Of a DNA stretch of 47,587 nucleotides, positions 36,804-46,700 are shown piece after piece. Origin of the DNA: a virus. Both the position numbers and the translations under genes were made by a program. Numbering within the stretch: the first letter of the stretch is position 1; each line of letters opens with the position of its first letter. The stretch spans positions 1-47,587 of IMG/VR virus record IMGVR_UViG_3300050821_002366; one strand, given 5' to 3'. The notes under the pieces are model-generated. The model was not told where the DNA came from and did not search any database. It saw only the letters and a program-made list of their open reading frames with translations.

Positions 36804-39040
36804 TACTGTACAACCTCTAACTTGCAGGCGCTTCCTCGGCGAATATTGAGCGAGGCGGTTGTACCGCTTGTCGAAGCTGCGTTAATAATGAAGGTTGCTC
36901 CAGCAGTGGGCGAACCTTCAATCGTGCCCGAGATTTTGGCCCAATAATTTGTACTAGTGACTCCAGCGGCGCTACTGGTCACCAAGGTCTGAGAGCCAGT
37001 GGTAGTGTTGCTTAGGTAACCGTTTACATCCGCGCCAGCCAAAGTATTCTGCACCGAGGCCAATCCGGTGAGTTGGGTAGGAGCAGCGGAGATATTGAGT
37101 CCGAACACCGGGCCGACCAGCGTGGCGGCTGTCGATTCCCATAGTAGATCGCAGGTATAGCGATAGTTCTGGGCAACAGCGGTAGCGGGAAGGGTCCACG
37201 AGAATACGGTAGAGGGAGTGACTGTCGTGTTGGTGTAGTCCGCTCCGCTTATGGTCTGAATAGTGACGAGTCCGGCAGGCTGCCCAGGAATACAGCCCTT
37301 GTCCACGTTGTTATAGTTAATGTGGAAGCAGTGATTGGTGGAGTCGGCGGAGATTATATCCGTCGAGGCAAGACCTGTGGCGATTGTGCCCTCGCTCTCT
37401 CCGATTGCCCCGCCCGTACCTACGGTAAAGGATGGAGGCGAGGTGCCGATACCAGCGATGGGAGCAGTGACGCCGCCTGTTCCTGTGTATGCAAGAGTGG
37501 TGGCGTTGTCGCTTAGTAGAGAGTTTGTGGGGCAGACTCCAGCGCCGCCGCCCTTGGGTATCACGTTCGCAGTCAAAGCTGCGGTCATGGAAATTGCGGT
37601 GGTGCTAGTTGCGCAGACTACCCCACCAGAGGTTAGCCCGGAATTTATCTCAGTCAGCGCCAAACTCTTGTTGGTCAACGTCTGAGTGTCGGTGGTGCCG
37701 ACTATCGTTCCAGCAGGAGCGGCCACCGAAGAGGTTAGAGTGGTGGCGCTGCCCGCGATAGGAATCTGGCCGGTAGTTAGGCCGCTAATTCCGCTTGAAC
37801 CGGTTGAGGAAATCTGTGTCCCGAAGGCGCTGGGCGTGAGAGTGATGTTGGTCCCGGCTGTTAATAGCCCCGGCGAGCAAAGCGCGTTGTAATTTACGTT
37901 GTCGGGAGTTCCTACGTTGCACCAAGTTCCGAGAGGCAAAGGTATGCCCGTGGCTCCGGCCACTCCGTTTACCGTTGAGGTTGTGGCCTTGAGGGTGACG
38001 GTACCCGAGGATGTCCCTGAGTTCTCAACTAGCGTATAGGGACTATTTCCAATAGACGCAGCCGATGGCAGTGTGGCATTAATCGCGCTGGCGCTTGTCA
38101 GTTGGACTACCTTGCCCCGCATATCGGAAGTCACTAATGGATAAGAGGTCGTCTGATTGTTGAACGTCTGCGAAGGCACAATCTCAGCGCAGATGCCGGA
38201 ATTGTTGACGCCGAAGTAGTCTCCAGCGACAAGGCCGTTGGGAGTGCATTGCAGGAAGTTCGTTCCGCCGCCCGTCGGAGCGCCCAAGTCGGTAACCGTG
38301 ACGTGGCTGGAAGTGACGCCGAATCCAGCGATGTCTCCGTTGGTGGGCACTGTGGCGATTCCTAGGTTAATCAGGTCGGCCAACCCGTTCCAGAAGTGTA
38401 CGTTGTTCAGCGCGGAGTCTACGCCGTAGTTATTCGTGGAAGAGCTGGTAAATCCTCCCGATGAAGGCAATTCCAAAAGAGCCGATGAGGTCAGATTTAG
38501 TGAAGGACTAGTGCCGAAAACCACAGCGCCCGTACCTGTTTCGTCGGTGACTGCCGAGGCCAGATTCGCACTCGATGGGGTGGCCAGGAAACTTCCAACT
38601 CCAGTGCCTAGTCCACCTATCTGCGAGATGGTGTAATCATTAGTTGTAGCTACCACCGCTCCGGTGCGCCCAAAAACGGAAGAAACCGCTCCGCCACCTC
38701 CGCTGCCTGAATTCGTGCCATACCAGGTATTAGACAGGGAATTGAAAACAAATCCTAGCGTGGTTGTAGCGCTGGCCGAGGTCGAGACCGTTCCCGCGCC
38801 GCTGATATTGCCGCCAAACGCGACCGAATGGCCCGTAGAGTCTTGCGTGAAAATCACACTGATTTGCTGTCCGGGAAGAGGGTTTATGATACTGACGCTG
38901 TTGATTTGCGCCGTGACGGGAACGAAGAAAGAGTTGTTGTTCTGCGATACGTCAAGCGTTACCGCTCCAGCGACGATGGGCACCTGCTTTTGCGCGAAGC
39001 AGGGATAAGCAAAGAGCAAAAGCAGTAGAAGTTTTCTCAA
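36803..39040 (-). CDS. Exported tail-fibre-like protein
   Basis: 745 residues from TTG 39040, GGAGA upstream, TTGA overlap. Signal peptide [17 protein letters not shown]. Fibre-type sequence follows: [20 protein letters not shown], then [20 protein letters not shown], phrases common in phage tail fibres. A phrase [12 protein letters not shown] resembles one in the 199-residue gene at 13564-14163. The C-terminal 130 residues look like a separate beta domain. Tail fibre is the likely role; the export signal is odd. Confidence 0.8.
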   Translation of the reverse strand: MRKLLLLLLFAYPCFAQKQVPIVAGAVTLDVSQNNNSFFVPVTAQINSVSIINPLPGQQISVIFTQDSTGHSVAFGGNISGAGTVSTSASATTTLGFVFNSLSNTWYGTNSGSGGGGAVSSVFGRTGAVVATTNDYTISQIGGLGTGVGSFLATPSSANLASAVTDETGTGAVVFGTSPSLNLTSSALLELPSSGGFTSSSTNNYGVDSALNNVHFWNGLADLINLGIATVPTNGDIAGFGVTSSHVTVTDLGAPTGGGTNFLQCTPNGLVAGDYFGVNNSGICAEIVPSQTFNNQTTSYPLVTSDMRGKVVQLTSASAINATLPSAASIGNSPYTLVENSGTSSGTVTLKATTSTVNGVAGATGIPLPLGTWCNVGTPDNVNYNALCSPGLLTAGTNITLTPSAFGTQISSTGSSGISGLTTGQIPIAGSATTLTSSVAAPAGTIVGTTDTQTLTNKSLALTEINSGLTSGGVVCATSTTAISMTAALTANVIPKGGGAGVCPTNSLLSDNATTLAYTGTGGVTAPIAGIGTSPPSFTVGTGGAIGESEGTIATGLASTDIISADSTNHCFHINYNNVDKGCIPGQPAGLVTIQTISGADYTNTTVTPSTVFSWTLPATAVAQNYRYTCDLLWESTAATLVGPVFGLNISAAPTQLTGLASVQNTLAGADVNGYLSNTTTGSQTLVTSSAAGVTSTNYWAKISGTIEGSPTAGATFIINAASTSGTTASLNIRRGSACKLEVVQ

Positions 39041-39411
39041 CTGAGTTCTCCCGTTAGCGTAATCGAGGTACCCGTGAAGGTAGCGACGCTAATCTGATAG
39101 ACCAAGCCCGGCTCCAAATCTTTTATCTGCACGATGGGCGCGGCATGAACGTCAATCGAAGTATCCGCCGTCGAGTAGGCATTGAAGGTGCCGCCAGTCC
39201 CTGAAATCGAGGCCTTGAGCGTAATGGTGCAAACGCTGAATGCGCCCGAGGCGACGAGCGTCAGGATTCTCGCTTGACTGTTGAGCGCGGGCTGAATCGT
39301 GAAGAAATAGCTGCCCGTTGTGCCCGTTCCGGTCGCGGCATTGACAAGCGTGGTCGGCCCGTAACCGGGAGCCAAGAGCGCGGGTTGAAGCTGTGTCGGT
39401 AGTTGGGGCAT
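39037..39411 (-). CDS. Small beta-rich protein before the fibre cluster
   Basis: 124 residues starting [26 protein letters not shown] upstream. Beta-prone throughout ([40 protein letters not shown]). Possibly a tail or fibre attachment protein. No signal peptide, unlike its downstream neighbours. Confidence 0.6.
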   Translation of the reverse strand: MPQLPTQLQPALLAPGYGPTTLVNAATGTGTTGSYFFTIQPALNSQARILTLVASGAFSVCTITLKASISGTGGTFNAYSTADTSIDVHAAPIVQIKDLEPGLVYQISVATFTGTSITLTGELS

Positions 39412-39420
39412 AAAATCTCC

Positions 39421-40629
39421 TTATTGCTGTCTTGATGCTGCGAATTTTCTCTGCAACTCAATCTTGTCGAGCGCGTACTTGTTAGCTGCCTCACCCGTCA
39501 TACCCTTGGGAATAGAAACTTCGGCCGGAGAACCAGACATCGTAGCCCAGGTCGTCCCGTTGTCGTCGGTACGAAAGCTCGGAGATTCGGCTTCAGGAGG
39601 CCCAAAGGTAGTCGTAGAGCGCGGAGGACCGTAGCTCTCGGCCGGAACGTACAGCACGCCACGGCCACGACGTAGCAATTCCTGCGCGGCTCGCGGGTCG
39701 CCTTTTTTAGCCAGCGGGCTGAGGAGATTCCCTTTTCCAGCCGTATCCGGCCCGGGTACGCTTTCGGGCGTCAGCTTGTAATCGGGCGTCGGTCGAATCG
39801 GAACTTTAGTTACGCTCGGGTAATAACCGCTTTCCTGCTCAGGACTCCCTGGTACAAATCCAGATTTAGTAGCAGGCCCTCCGAAAAGTGTCTGTCCCGG
39901 TCTGATAACTTTGGGCGGCTTGAAGAAATCAGGACTGGGTGGATTCTCGCTCGCCGGGTAGCCGAACGGGTCCAGCGCAGGCTTGGCTGGTAATAGCGTG
40001 TCCGCGAGAGTTGGGCTGACTTTTCCAAGAGCTTCTCTGCCGATAGCCGGAATCTTGGGAATCATTCCTAGAGCGAGTCCGCCTGCCGTTGTGCCTAAAG
40101 CGTTACGTCCTGTTTCCAATAATTGCTCGGTATCAGTAGGATTCTCTCCCGACATAGCCTGTCCGGCCATCGTTCCGAGTCCGGCGCCGCCTCCGGAGAG
40201 CGCAGAACTTGCCAGCAATCCCGCAGCAGGGGCGGCCATGGGAGCCAGTGCTGCGCCAGCCGTGGCCAGCCCTGCCTTGGCACTATCTTGCACCGTTTTC
40301 TCTGGTGCTTGCGACGAAGGTCCGAATCCCGGCGATCCTGTGCTGCGAGCCGAGGCCGAAGGCACGTCGGTCATTTGCTCCGACTTCGGCGGAAGCATTT
40401 TCGGGCCGGACGCGAGCAATCCCGCCGTGCGGCTGACGGGCTGAATAACGGGAGAGTCTGCGCCTGGGCGAGCTTGTGCTTGCGCCTTTTGTTGCATCCC
40501 CGCGCCCGTCTTTAGCTCCATGGTCTCGATAGACGAATTTCGTTCTTCGGGAGACATATCCTTCGGAAACTTTAGCGTTCCGAGCGTCGGATGCTGCACG
40601 ATATCAAGCCCGTTCGTTGCGCTACTCAT
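39421..40629 (-). CDS. Probable internal virion protein, Ala/Pro-rich
   Basis: 402 residues starting MSSATNGLDIVQHPTLGTLK. The opening LGTLKFPKDMSPEERNSSIE is the 'xxFPxDMSxxEixxxi' element found near the start of many phage internal and tail-associated proteins. The remainder is Ala/Gly/Pro-rich and probably disordered or helical. Position after the nozzle and GNAT genes suggests an ejected internal protein. Confidence 0.65.
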   Translation of the reverse strand: MSSATNGLDIVQHPTLGTLKFPKDMSPEERNSSIETMELKTGAGMQQKAQAQARPGADSPVIQPVSRTAGLLASGPKMLPPKSEQMTDVPSASARSTGSPGFGPSSQAPEKTVQDSAKAGLATAGAALAPMAAPAAGLLASSALSGGGAGLGTMAGQAMSGENPTDTEQLLETGRNALGTTAGGLALGMIPKIPAIGREALGKVSPTLADTLLPAKPALDPFGYPASENPPSPDFFKPPKVIRPGQTLFGGPATKSGFVPGSPEQESGYYPSVTKVPIRPTPDYKLTPESVPGPDTAGKGNLLSPLAKKGDPRAAQELLRRGRGVLYVPAESYGPPRSTTTFGPPEAESPSFRTDDNGTTWATMSGSPAEVSIPKGMTGEAANKYALDKIELQRKFAASRQQ

Positions 40630-42007
40630 AGCGCCCCGATTGCGGATTCCAAGTTTTACCGCCAGCCGTAGCGGCGGAGACTTTTCCGCCTGCTTGTGGC
40701 TTTACTTCGTCCCGCGCTTTCTGCAAATTCTTCATGGTTTCTACAATCTGCGAGCGAAGCTCCGGCGAGAAGTACGGAGCTTCGGGACTGAATAGGTGCT
40801 TGCCCTTGGCCACTACCGAGTTCATCAGGTCTTGCGCCTTAGTCAGCATTTCGATTTGCGGTTGAGTCATGCGGAATCCGCTAGAAGGCTTGGCTAGCTC
40901 GAAATACTTCTCCATCAGCGCTTCGTCGCCCGCGCCCGTAAACTTTCCGCTCTTGAGGTAATCATCAGCGTAGGCTTGCGCGGCTTTACCTGATTCTTCG
41001 CCTGCCTCGGCCTTAGCTGCGCCGCCCGCTCCGGCCTTAGCTTTCCAGAAGTTATCTATTGACTCGCCCGGGTGGTCTTTCATCCATTCTTCGCGGTCAG
41101 TCGGCTGTCGCGGCGTCTTGTCTCGCGTCTTAATCGTGTCTCTCGCCTTGTCGCGATTCGCTGGAGTATCGGGCAAGCCATGAGCCTGTTCGTAGTCGCT
41201 TACTTCCTTGTCTTGTTCCGATGCGGGCTTATCGGGCTTCGCATCCTGTTGCGCGGCTAGGAACTTTTCTACCGGAGCCGTGGGATTTTGCTCGCGCCAC
41301 GCCTCGAAAGCGGTCTTAGCCTCGGGATGCAAGAGAGCCGTCACGCGAGCGTCATCGAGCTTGCTTGCCTCGGCAGCCTTGCCGGGCATCTCTTTTGTTT
41401 CTTCGATATTCTTTGCGGTTTCGGCGTCGAGGTTTCCGGCTTGTGCTTCCTTCTCTTCGTTACCCGTAGCCGCCGTCATGCCGCGCTGGTTTTGGGCTGA
41501 TTGCAATTTCTCGTTTAACTGGCTGCCCGGTATTAGGCTGGTAATCTGCGGAGCGAATACGTCTCCCGCGATGTTAGCCGCTTCTCCTAGCGCGTGACCT
41601 ACTTTCCCTAGAAATCCGGGATGCTCCGACACCGGACTACCCCACGGATGGGCCTGCTTGTACTGATTGATTTCCTCTTTCTGGGCGTAGAAGCCGGGCG
41701 TCCCCGGCTCGTCTGTCACTGTCGGCATACCGGCTTGAAATTCCTGCCTGCCTGCGGCGTTCGATTCCGAGCGTGTAGGATTTTGCAGGGCCGGAATAGC
41801 CGGGGCTGGTTGTGTAGCTGGAGCGGTCTCGGCTGGTTGCGGAGCTTCGCCTTGTGCTACCGGAGAGGCAGAGCGCGTAGGCGGCAGCATCGGCAGCGGC
41901 GTCGAGGGCTGCATACCCATGTTGCCCATAGCGGCAGGAGGGCCAACGAGCAAATGCGGCGCGTGAATTGCTGCTACGCTATCGAGATCATCGAGAGATA
42001 GTGGCAA
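40622..42007 (-). CDS. Probable internal virion protein, Ala/Gln-rich
   Basis: 461 residues from TTG 42007 with GGAGG four bases upstream. The first 90 residues are Pro/Ala-rich. The remainder is helical with many Gln, Lys and Glu (ETAKNIEETKEMPGKAAEAS). DWKDDHPGES-like DREEWMKDHPGESIDNFW is present. It resembles low-complexity ejection proteins of short-tailed phages but has no clear enzyme motif. Confidence 0.6.
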   Translation of the reverse strand: MPLSLDDLDSVAAIHAPHLLVGPPAAMGNMGMQPSTPLPMLPPTRSASPVAQGEAPQPAETAPATQPAPAIPALQNPTRSESNAAGRQEFQAGMPTVTDEPGTPGFYAQKEEINQYKQAHPWGSPVSEHPGFLGKVGHALGEAANIAGDVFAPQITSLIPGSQLNEKLQSAQNQRGMTAATGNEEKEAQAGNLDAETAKNIEETKEMPGKAAEASKLDDARVTALLHPEAKTAFEAWREQNPTAPVEKFLAAQQDAKPDKPASEQDKEVSDYEQAHGLPDTPANRDKARDTIKTRDKTPRQPTDREEWMKDHPGESIDNFWKAKAGAGGAAKAEAGEESGKAAQAYADDYLKSGKFTGAGDEALMEKYFELAKPSSGFRMTQPQIEMLTKAQDLMNSVVAKGKHLFSPEAPYFSPELRSQIVETMKNLQKARDEVKPQAGGKVSAATAGGKTWNPQSGRYE

Positions 42008-42667
42008 TTATCCTCCAAAGCCCTTAGCTGCGGCTCCTGCGCCCTGACCCAAAGCCCCTAATCCCTGCATAATTTGCGTGAAGTCCTGTACCCAACCCGT
42101 CTTGTCGGCGTTGATTTCCGCATTGATGTCGCCCGTCTGCAAGCCCATCGAAGAAAGCATGGCGCTCGTATCGGTGCCGTACAGACCGGCGAGTTTTCCT
42201 TGCGCGGATTGCTGTTTCTCTTGGGCTAGATTCGCGCTCTTGTTCGCTACGCCTAGCGCGTTATTCGACAGAGCTTGCGTCTTGTCGCGAGCCGCCTGGT
42301 CGAGAGCCGCCCCGTAGCCGCCCGCGTTGCGCGTCTTTGCGGCCATCTGTGCGCCTTCGCCAGTGATTCCAGACGTAGCGCCGCCAGCGCCCTGCTCGCC
42401 AGCGACAAGCATGTTATTCGTTTCGGCGGGTGTGTAGCCGGTCGGATTATTTGCTTCTTGTTCGAGTCCGGGGATGAGCGAAGAGCCTATCTGGTTCGCG
42501 CCGGTGCGTTCTTGGCCTGCCACGCCTTGCGCTACTCCTGCCGCCTGTTTTGCTTGTTTATTTGCGCCACGGTCGGCCAGCGCTAGAGGGCCGGAGTATT
42601 CGTAGCTCTCGCGTTCGAGAAGTTCTCCGGTTTCGATGTTGTAGACCGCGTAGGTGGTAATTCTCAA
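42008..42667 (-). CDS. Probable internal virion protein (gp14-like position)
   Basis: 219 residues from TTG 42667 (RITTYAVYNIETGELLERES), seven bases after GGAG; GTG 42706 would add 13 residues but lacks a ribosome site. After a short beta start it is Ala/Gln/Gly-rich with helical runs (AKQAAGVAQGVAGQERTGAN) and ends in a hydrophobic Gly/Ala stretch. The first of three internal-type genes after the GNAT-fold gene. Confidence 0.65.
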   Translation of the reverse strand: MRITTYAVYNIETGELLERESYEYSGPLALADRGANKQAKQAAGVAQGVAGQERTGANQIGSSLIPGLEQEANNPTGYTPAETNNMLVAGEQGAGGATSGITGEGAQMAAKTRNAGGYGAALDQAARDKTQALSNNALGVANKSANLAQEKQQSAQGKLAGLYGTDTSAMLSSMGLQTGDINAEINADKTGWVQDFTQIMQGLGALGQGAGAAAKGFGG

Positions 42668-42712
42668 TTGGCGCTCCGTTCGCGGGTAGCGCCTGAGGTT
42701 ACCCACGCGAAT

Positions 42713-42720
42713 ACTAGCAT
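42713..42720 (-). promoter_or_regulatory. Weak extended -10 promoter candidate
   Basis: In the 30-base gap between genes the minus strand reads TTATGCTAGTATTCG: a TGC directly before TAGTAT is an extended -10, but there is no good -35. It could supply extra transcription of the internal-protein genes. Confidence 0.3.
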
Positions 42721-42736
42721 AAAACTGTATTGCAAG

Positions 42737-43132
42737 TTACAAAATCAGCGAGTACGACTGCCACGGCGACTTGATGAACCCCAAGGCAATCAGCCGCTTG
42801 CTAAAACTCTTCTCCAGATCGGGCGGGCAAAATAGCGTCAAACAATCAAAACCGCGAGCCGAAGCCTCGTTTACTACCGCATCTCGCAACTCTTGCAGTG
42901 CGGCCCAACGCGCCGGAGCGTCGCTCCATTCATGGTCCAAGACCAGATAAAGTTCGCCCGTTACCTTGGTGGCCGCAATCATCGCCGTCTGGCCCTTATC
43001 GTCTACGTAAGCCTTTCCTAGCAGGAATAGCGCGTTTTTCTTGTCGGGCAGGCATACGTCGTCCAGCCCGGAGCGCTTTAGCGTGTCGCGCATCCAGTCG
43101 GCGTCGGAGTCTTTCCAGTCTCGCAGGCTCAT
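42737..43132 (-). CDS. GNAT-fold protein, gp13-like in position
   Basis: 131 residues starting MSLRDWKDSDADWMRDTLKR. The second half follows the acetyltransferase fold: TGELYLVLDHEWSDAPARWA, then LQELRDAVVNEASARGFDCL, then FSKRLIALGFIKSPWQSYSL. The R/Q-x-x-G-x-G/A acetyl-CoA loop is not clear, so it may not be catalytic. T7 gp13, a small protein of related length between the nozzle and internal genes, is the closest positional counterpart. ATGA overlap upstream. Confidence 0.7.
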   Translation of the reverse strand: MSLRDWKDSDADWMRDTLKRSGLDDVCLPDKKNALFLLGKAYVDDKGQTAMIAATKVTGELYLVLDHEWSDAPARWAALQELRDAVVNEASARGFDCLTLFCPPDLEKSFSKRLIALGFIKSPWQSYSLIL

Positions 43133-43677
43133 AGCGTTTTACCCGAAGTCCGTTTAGGTCCGGGCGCGGGGCGATAGAACGTCTTTCCAATTCCTACGCC
43201 CGGCTGACTTCCATTTCCTGCTCCCGTTCCGCTACCCGTTGAGGGCAAAAGCGAGAGCGTAGACCCGCTCGACATCACCACACCCGTAGGCGAATTACCG
43301 CCAAAGTTTACGGGCTTCGACGGCTGGCTGTTCGGAAGCTGATGGAAAGCTCGAAAGAAATAAGTTCCTTGCGGCAGGCTCAAGACTCGATGCCGCGCCG
43401 CCCCTAAATCTTCCTGATAGGCTCCGTTGAACGATGGGTCGGTGCCCCACTCCACGAAATAGCGAAAGTTTTTCTGCGTCGGTGCCGAGTGATTGATTAC
43501 AACGTGGGCCAGTCCCGCTCCGTCCGAAGCCACAGTTAAGCCTTGAATCGGCGGCGGCGTAGGACTGACTCCGCTCGCGTCAATTCCGCTGAATAAGCCC
43601 AGATTGTTGATTCCATCCTCGACTCGCTGCAAGGCAGTTCCCAGGAATCTGCCGAAGCTAGGCATCTTGCGCAGCAT
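43129..43677 (-). CDS. Fibronectin III-like virion protein
   Basis: 182 residues from ATG 43677 (MLRKMPSFGRFLGTALQRVE); no strong ribosome site. An N-terminal helix, a PTPPPIQG linker, then an FN3-like beta domain (about 50-135: LTVASDGAGLAHVVINHSAP; YFVEWGTDPSFNGAYQEDLG; GTYFFRAFHQLPNSQPSKPV). The C-terminus is Gly/Ser-rich and basic. Probably attached to the tail or nozzle. Confidence 0.65.
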   Translation of the reverse strand: MLRKMPSFGRFLGTALQRVEDGINNLGLFSGIDASGVSPTPPPIQGLTVASDGAGLAHVVINHSAPTQKNFRYFVEWGTDPSFNGAYQEDLGAARHRVLSLPQGTYFFRAFHQLPNSQPSKPVNFGGNSPTGVVMSSGSTLSLLPSTGSGTGAGNGSQPGVGIGKTFYRPAPGPKRTSGKTL

Positions 43678-43706
43678 GGTGATTTCGTCTTGTAGCGAAA
43701 GGGGAA

Positions 43707-46700
43707 TCAGACACCTCTCACCGGGAACATGACGTTCTGGCGCATCATCATCACCATTTCGCTCATCTCGAAAAACTCGCCTACTGCGTTCGTAGAGAAC
43801 TGCATGAATAGCCGGTTGCACTCTTCGTTGAGCGGGATTTCTCTATCGAACGTAGCCGTAGCCTGCAACTGAATCGGGAAAAGAGCTTCAGCGAACGGGC
43901 TGGTGATGCTGTTTGGCAAAGCCGTAATCAGCAGATTACCATTGCCCGTGACGTTCATGGTCATGTAGGCGTAGAGCTTTTGCACGTTGCCCATCTGTAG
44001 CGCTTGCTCGGTATCGGGCTTGGTGAAAGCGTAAGTCGTATACACCATGTTAATCGGTGAGCCGTCATCGTTCGCTAGGCCATCAATCAATTGGTAAATC
44101 TTTCCGGTACCCATCGAATTTCCCAGCATCACCGGCGTAGTTGTATCTTGGCGCTGGATGAAGTCCGCGTAAGGCGCTTGAATCTGCCAGATGGTCCACT
44201 TGCGCGACATATCGAGAGCAATCAGCTTTCCGGTAAAGCTCGAAGCTCGGATCGTCTGCCGCTCGATTAAGTCCGATACCGTGTTGACTTCTTTGTAGCT
44301 CATCGCCAGAACGACGTTGGGCGTCTGCGGATTTGAATTGGCCGGAGCGTTGGGCAAGAACTGATTCGGAGTCGGCAGCGGTACGCCAACCAGAATCCTC
44401 TTGTTTACGATGTCGTTGCGCACCCATAGCGAGTATCCGAATTTCCAGTTAATGAGATTCCAGAGCGTGCGGATATCCCCCGAAAGGGGTACAGGCTCTC
44501 CGCCGTTGAAGATATAGAGTCCTGACTTTCCGGCAATTAGTGCGTAATCTTCGCCCGCCTCTCCGCCGTCTACGTAGTCCACGCCATTGATTGAGGGCGT
44601 ACCGATAAAGTCCGAAACCGTGCGCTGATTCCACTGCGCGGGTTCAAGCGAAGGATTGTCATTGGTGGAAATAAAAGAACCCGTCTTGACCACGTAGAGC
44701 GTATCGAACAGCGTGAAACAAGCCCTGACCGCTTGTTGGTTGGTAATCGAAGCGTCGAAGTTTCCGCTAATTTGGTCGAACGACTCAAAATCTCCCGCGT
44801 AAGAGCCGGCTAGCGCCGTAGTCAGGATTGGCTCGACGGTAGGGAACACGTCGAATCCGTCTAATTCAAAATCTACGAGCGTAGCAGGCACGTTCGTCGC
44901 GGCGACGAAAAGTTGCAGGTCCGCAGGCACGGTGACAAACGGAGTCGTCAGCATCGGCCCCGAGAATATCTGCATATTCGTGCTCATCGTGTTGATGGCG
45001 ATAGCGAGCGAGCCATAAAACTTGTTGAATCCGGGACTGTAAAGGCCAATCTGGAAAGTTCCGCCTGCAATACCCGAGGGATTCCGCACCGTACAGCGCA
45101 CCGAATAGAGCGTGTTCGGTAGAATAATAGGAACATTGTAAAAGTCCTGAAATGCGGGCTGCATGATAAAGCCCATCGTCGCTTGCGGCGAGCCTGTAGA
45201 GTTTTGCACGTAGTAAGAATTTCCAAATACGGGCGAGACGTTGAGCGTGCCGAGATACGGGCCTTGGTTCGTCGGATGCGTCCAACCGAGCGGCACAAGA
45301 TGAGTTCCTAGAGGGTTAAGGAATCCGCCATCGAACGTAGGATTGAGAAATTGAGTAATCTTGTTTAGCTCGCCCCAGTGAAACATGCGATTCGCGTAAG
45401 CGATATTTCCGAGAGACGGGCCAAGTTCTTTCAACTCAAACAGGTTGAATCCTTGCACGTCAATCGCTTGTCCTGCGAGTAATACGGCATCGGTGATCGT
45501 CAGCGTCACTTGCGTTGTCGTGTTGTCGTTCACCCAAGTAGACGAATAGGTAGTAGAGACTCCATTGTTGACTATCGTAGTCGGAAACTCTTGGGTGAAG
45601 AAATTAGCTCCGTTCGCTCCCGTAAAGGCTAGTCCTCGCGCTACGACGTTCGGCGGTCCTATCGGCAGATTGGTCACAACGATGGCGTTCGCGCTGGCCG
45701 TAAGAGTAAACGTCACCGGCGTTGAAGGCGCGGTCAGATAGCCCGAAGCGGTGACGAAGAATACGACACATTCTCGGCTTCCCGCGCCGAGCAATCCGGC
45801 AACCGATAGAGTCCCGCCGCCGGAGTTTCCGAATATCGGGCTAGTTGCCGAACCGACGAGAGCAGGCGCAGGGTCGAATTGAAACTCCGTCCCGTTGATA
45901 ATCGCTTGCCCCGCTTCCGCCGCCGAGGCAATGTTCGGAGAGAGCAAATTAACCGTAAACGTCGTGCCCGTTGCGGCAAGAATCGTCGCGTTGTTGACAT
46001 TGAATATCCCGTTGCCGTTGTCGGTCAAGGTAACGGTAACTTGCTCGCCCGCCGCCGGTAGCGCTCCCGTAATAAGCGTGAAGTTGTACGTCGCCACGTT
46101 GGCGGTGAGACTCGTAGCAGTTATGGCAAGCTGCGCGGCGTTCGGGGTGAAAAGCACATTCCAGCTTTGATTCCAAGCGGTAACACCCGCTCCGGCTATC
46201 GCAATCTGCGAGCCTACCTGTACGTTCGGTACCGGAATAGTGGTGAAGACGCTCGCAAGCGTTGCCTGATAAGCCGAACCGCCCGCTGGGGGAAACTGCT
46301 CGGCCAGTTCGACCGAAAGTGCGGTCACCGTAAACGTATTGAAGATTATCCCGCCGTGTCCCGGAGTCGTGCCTACCGAGTTGACGATATACGTTCCGTT
46401 CGGGCTTTGCCCTGAAACGCTCCCGAACCCGGACAGGAATACGCCGTTTCCTACGACGATATTGGGGTCAGGAGTTGTCGGACCTCCGCCATAGTAAATC
46501 GTGATGACGTTTCCTGCGACCGAGTTGTTACCGGGGCCGATACTCCACAAAAGAGCGGTAATCGCGGTTACGGGAGCGTTCTGCGTAATGCCGTTGGGCG
46601 AAGCGACTATAGGGTAAGTTGTAGACGTGAAGCCTACCGACGGTGGCGCTCCGGGGCCTACCTGAGAAGTGCGATTCAGCGTCGTTCCGTTCCACTGCCT

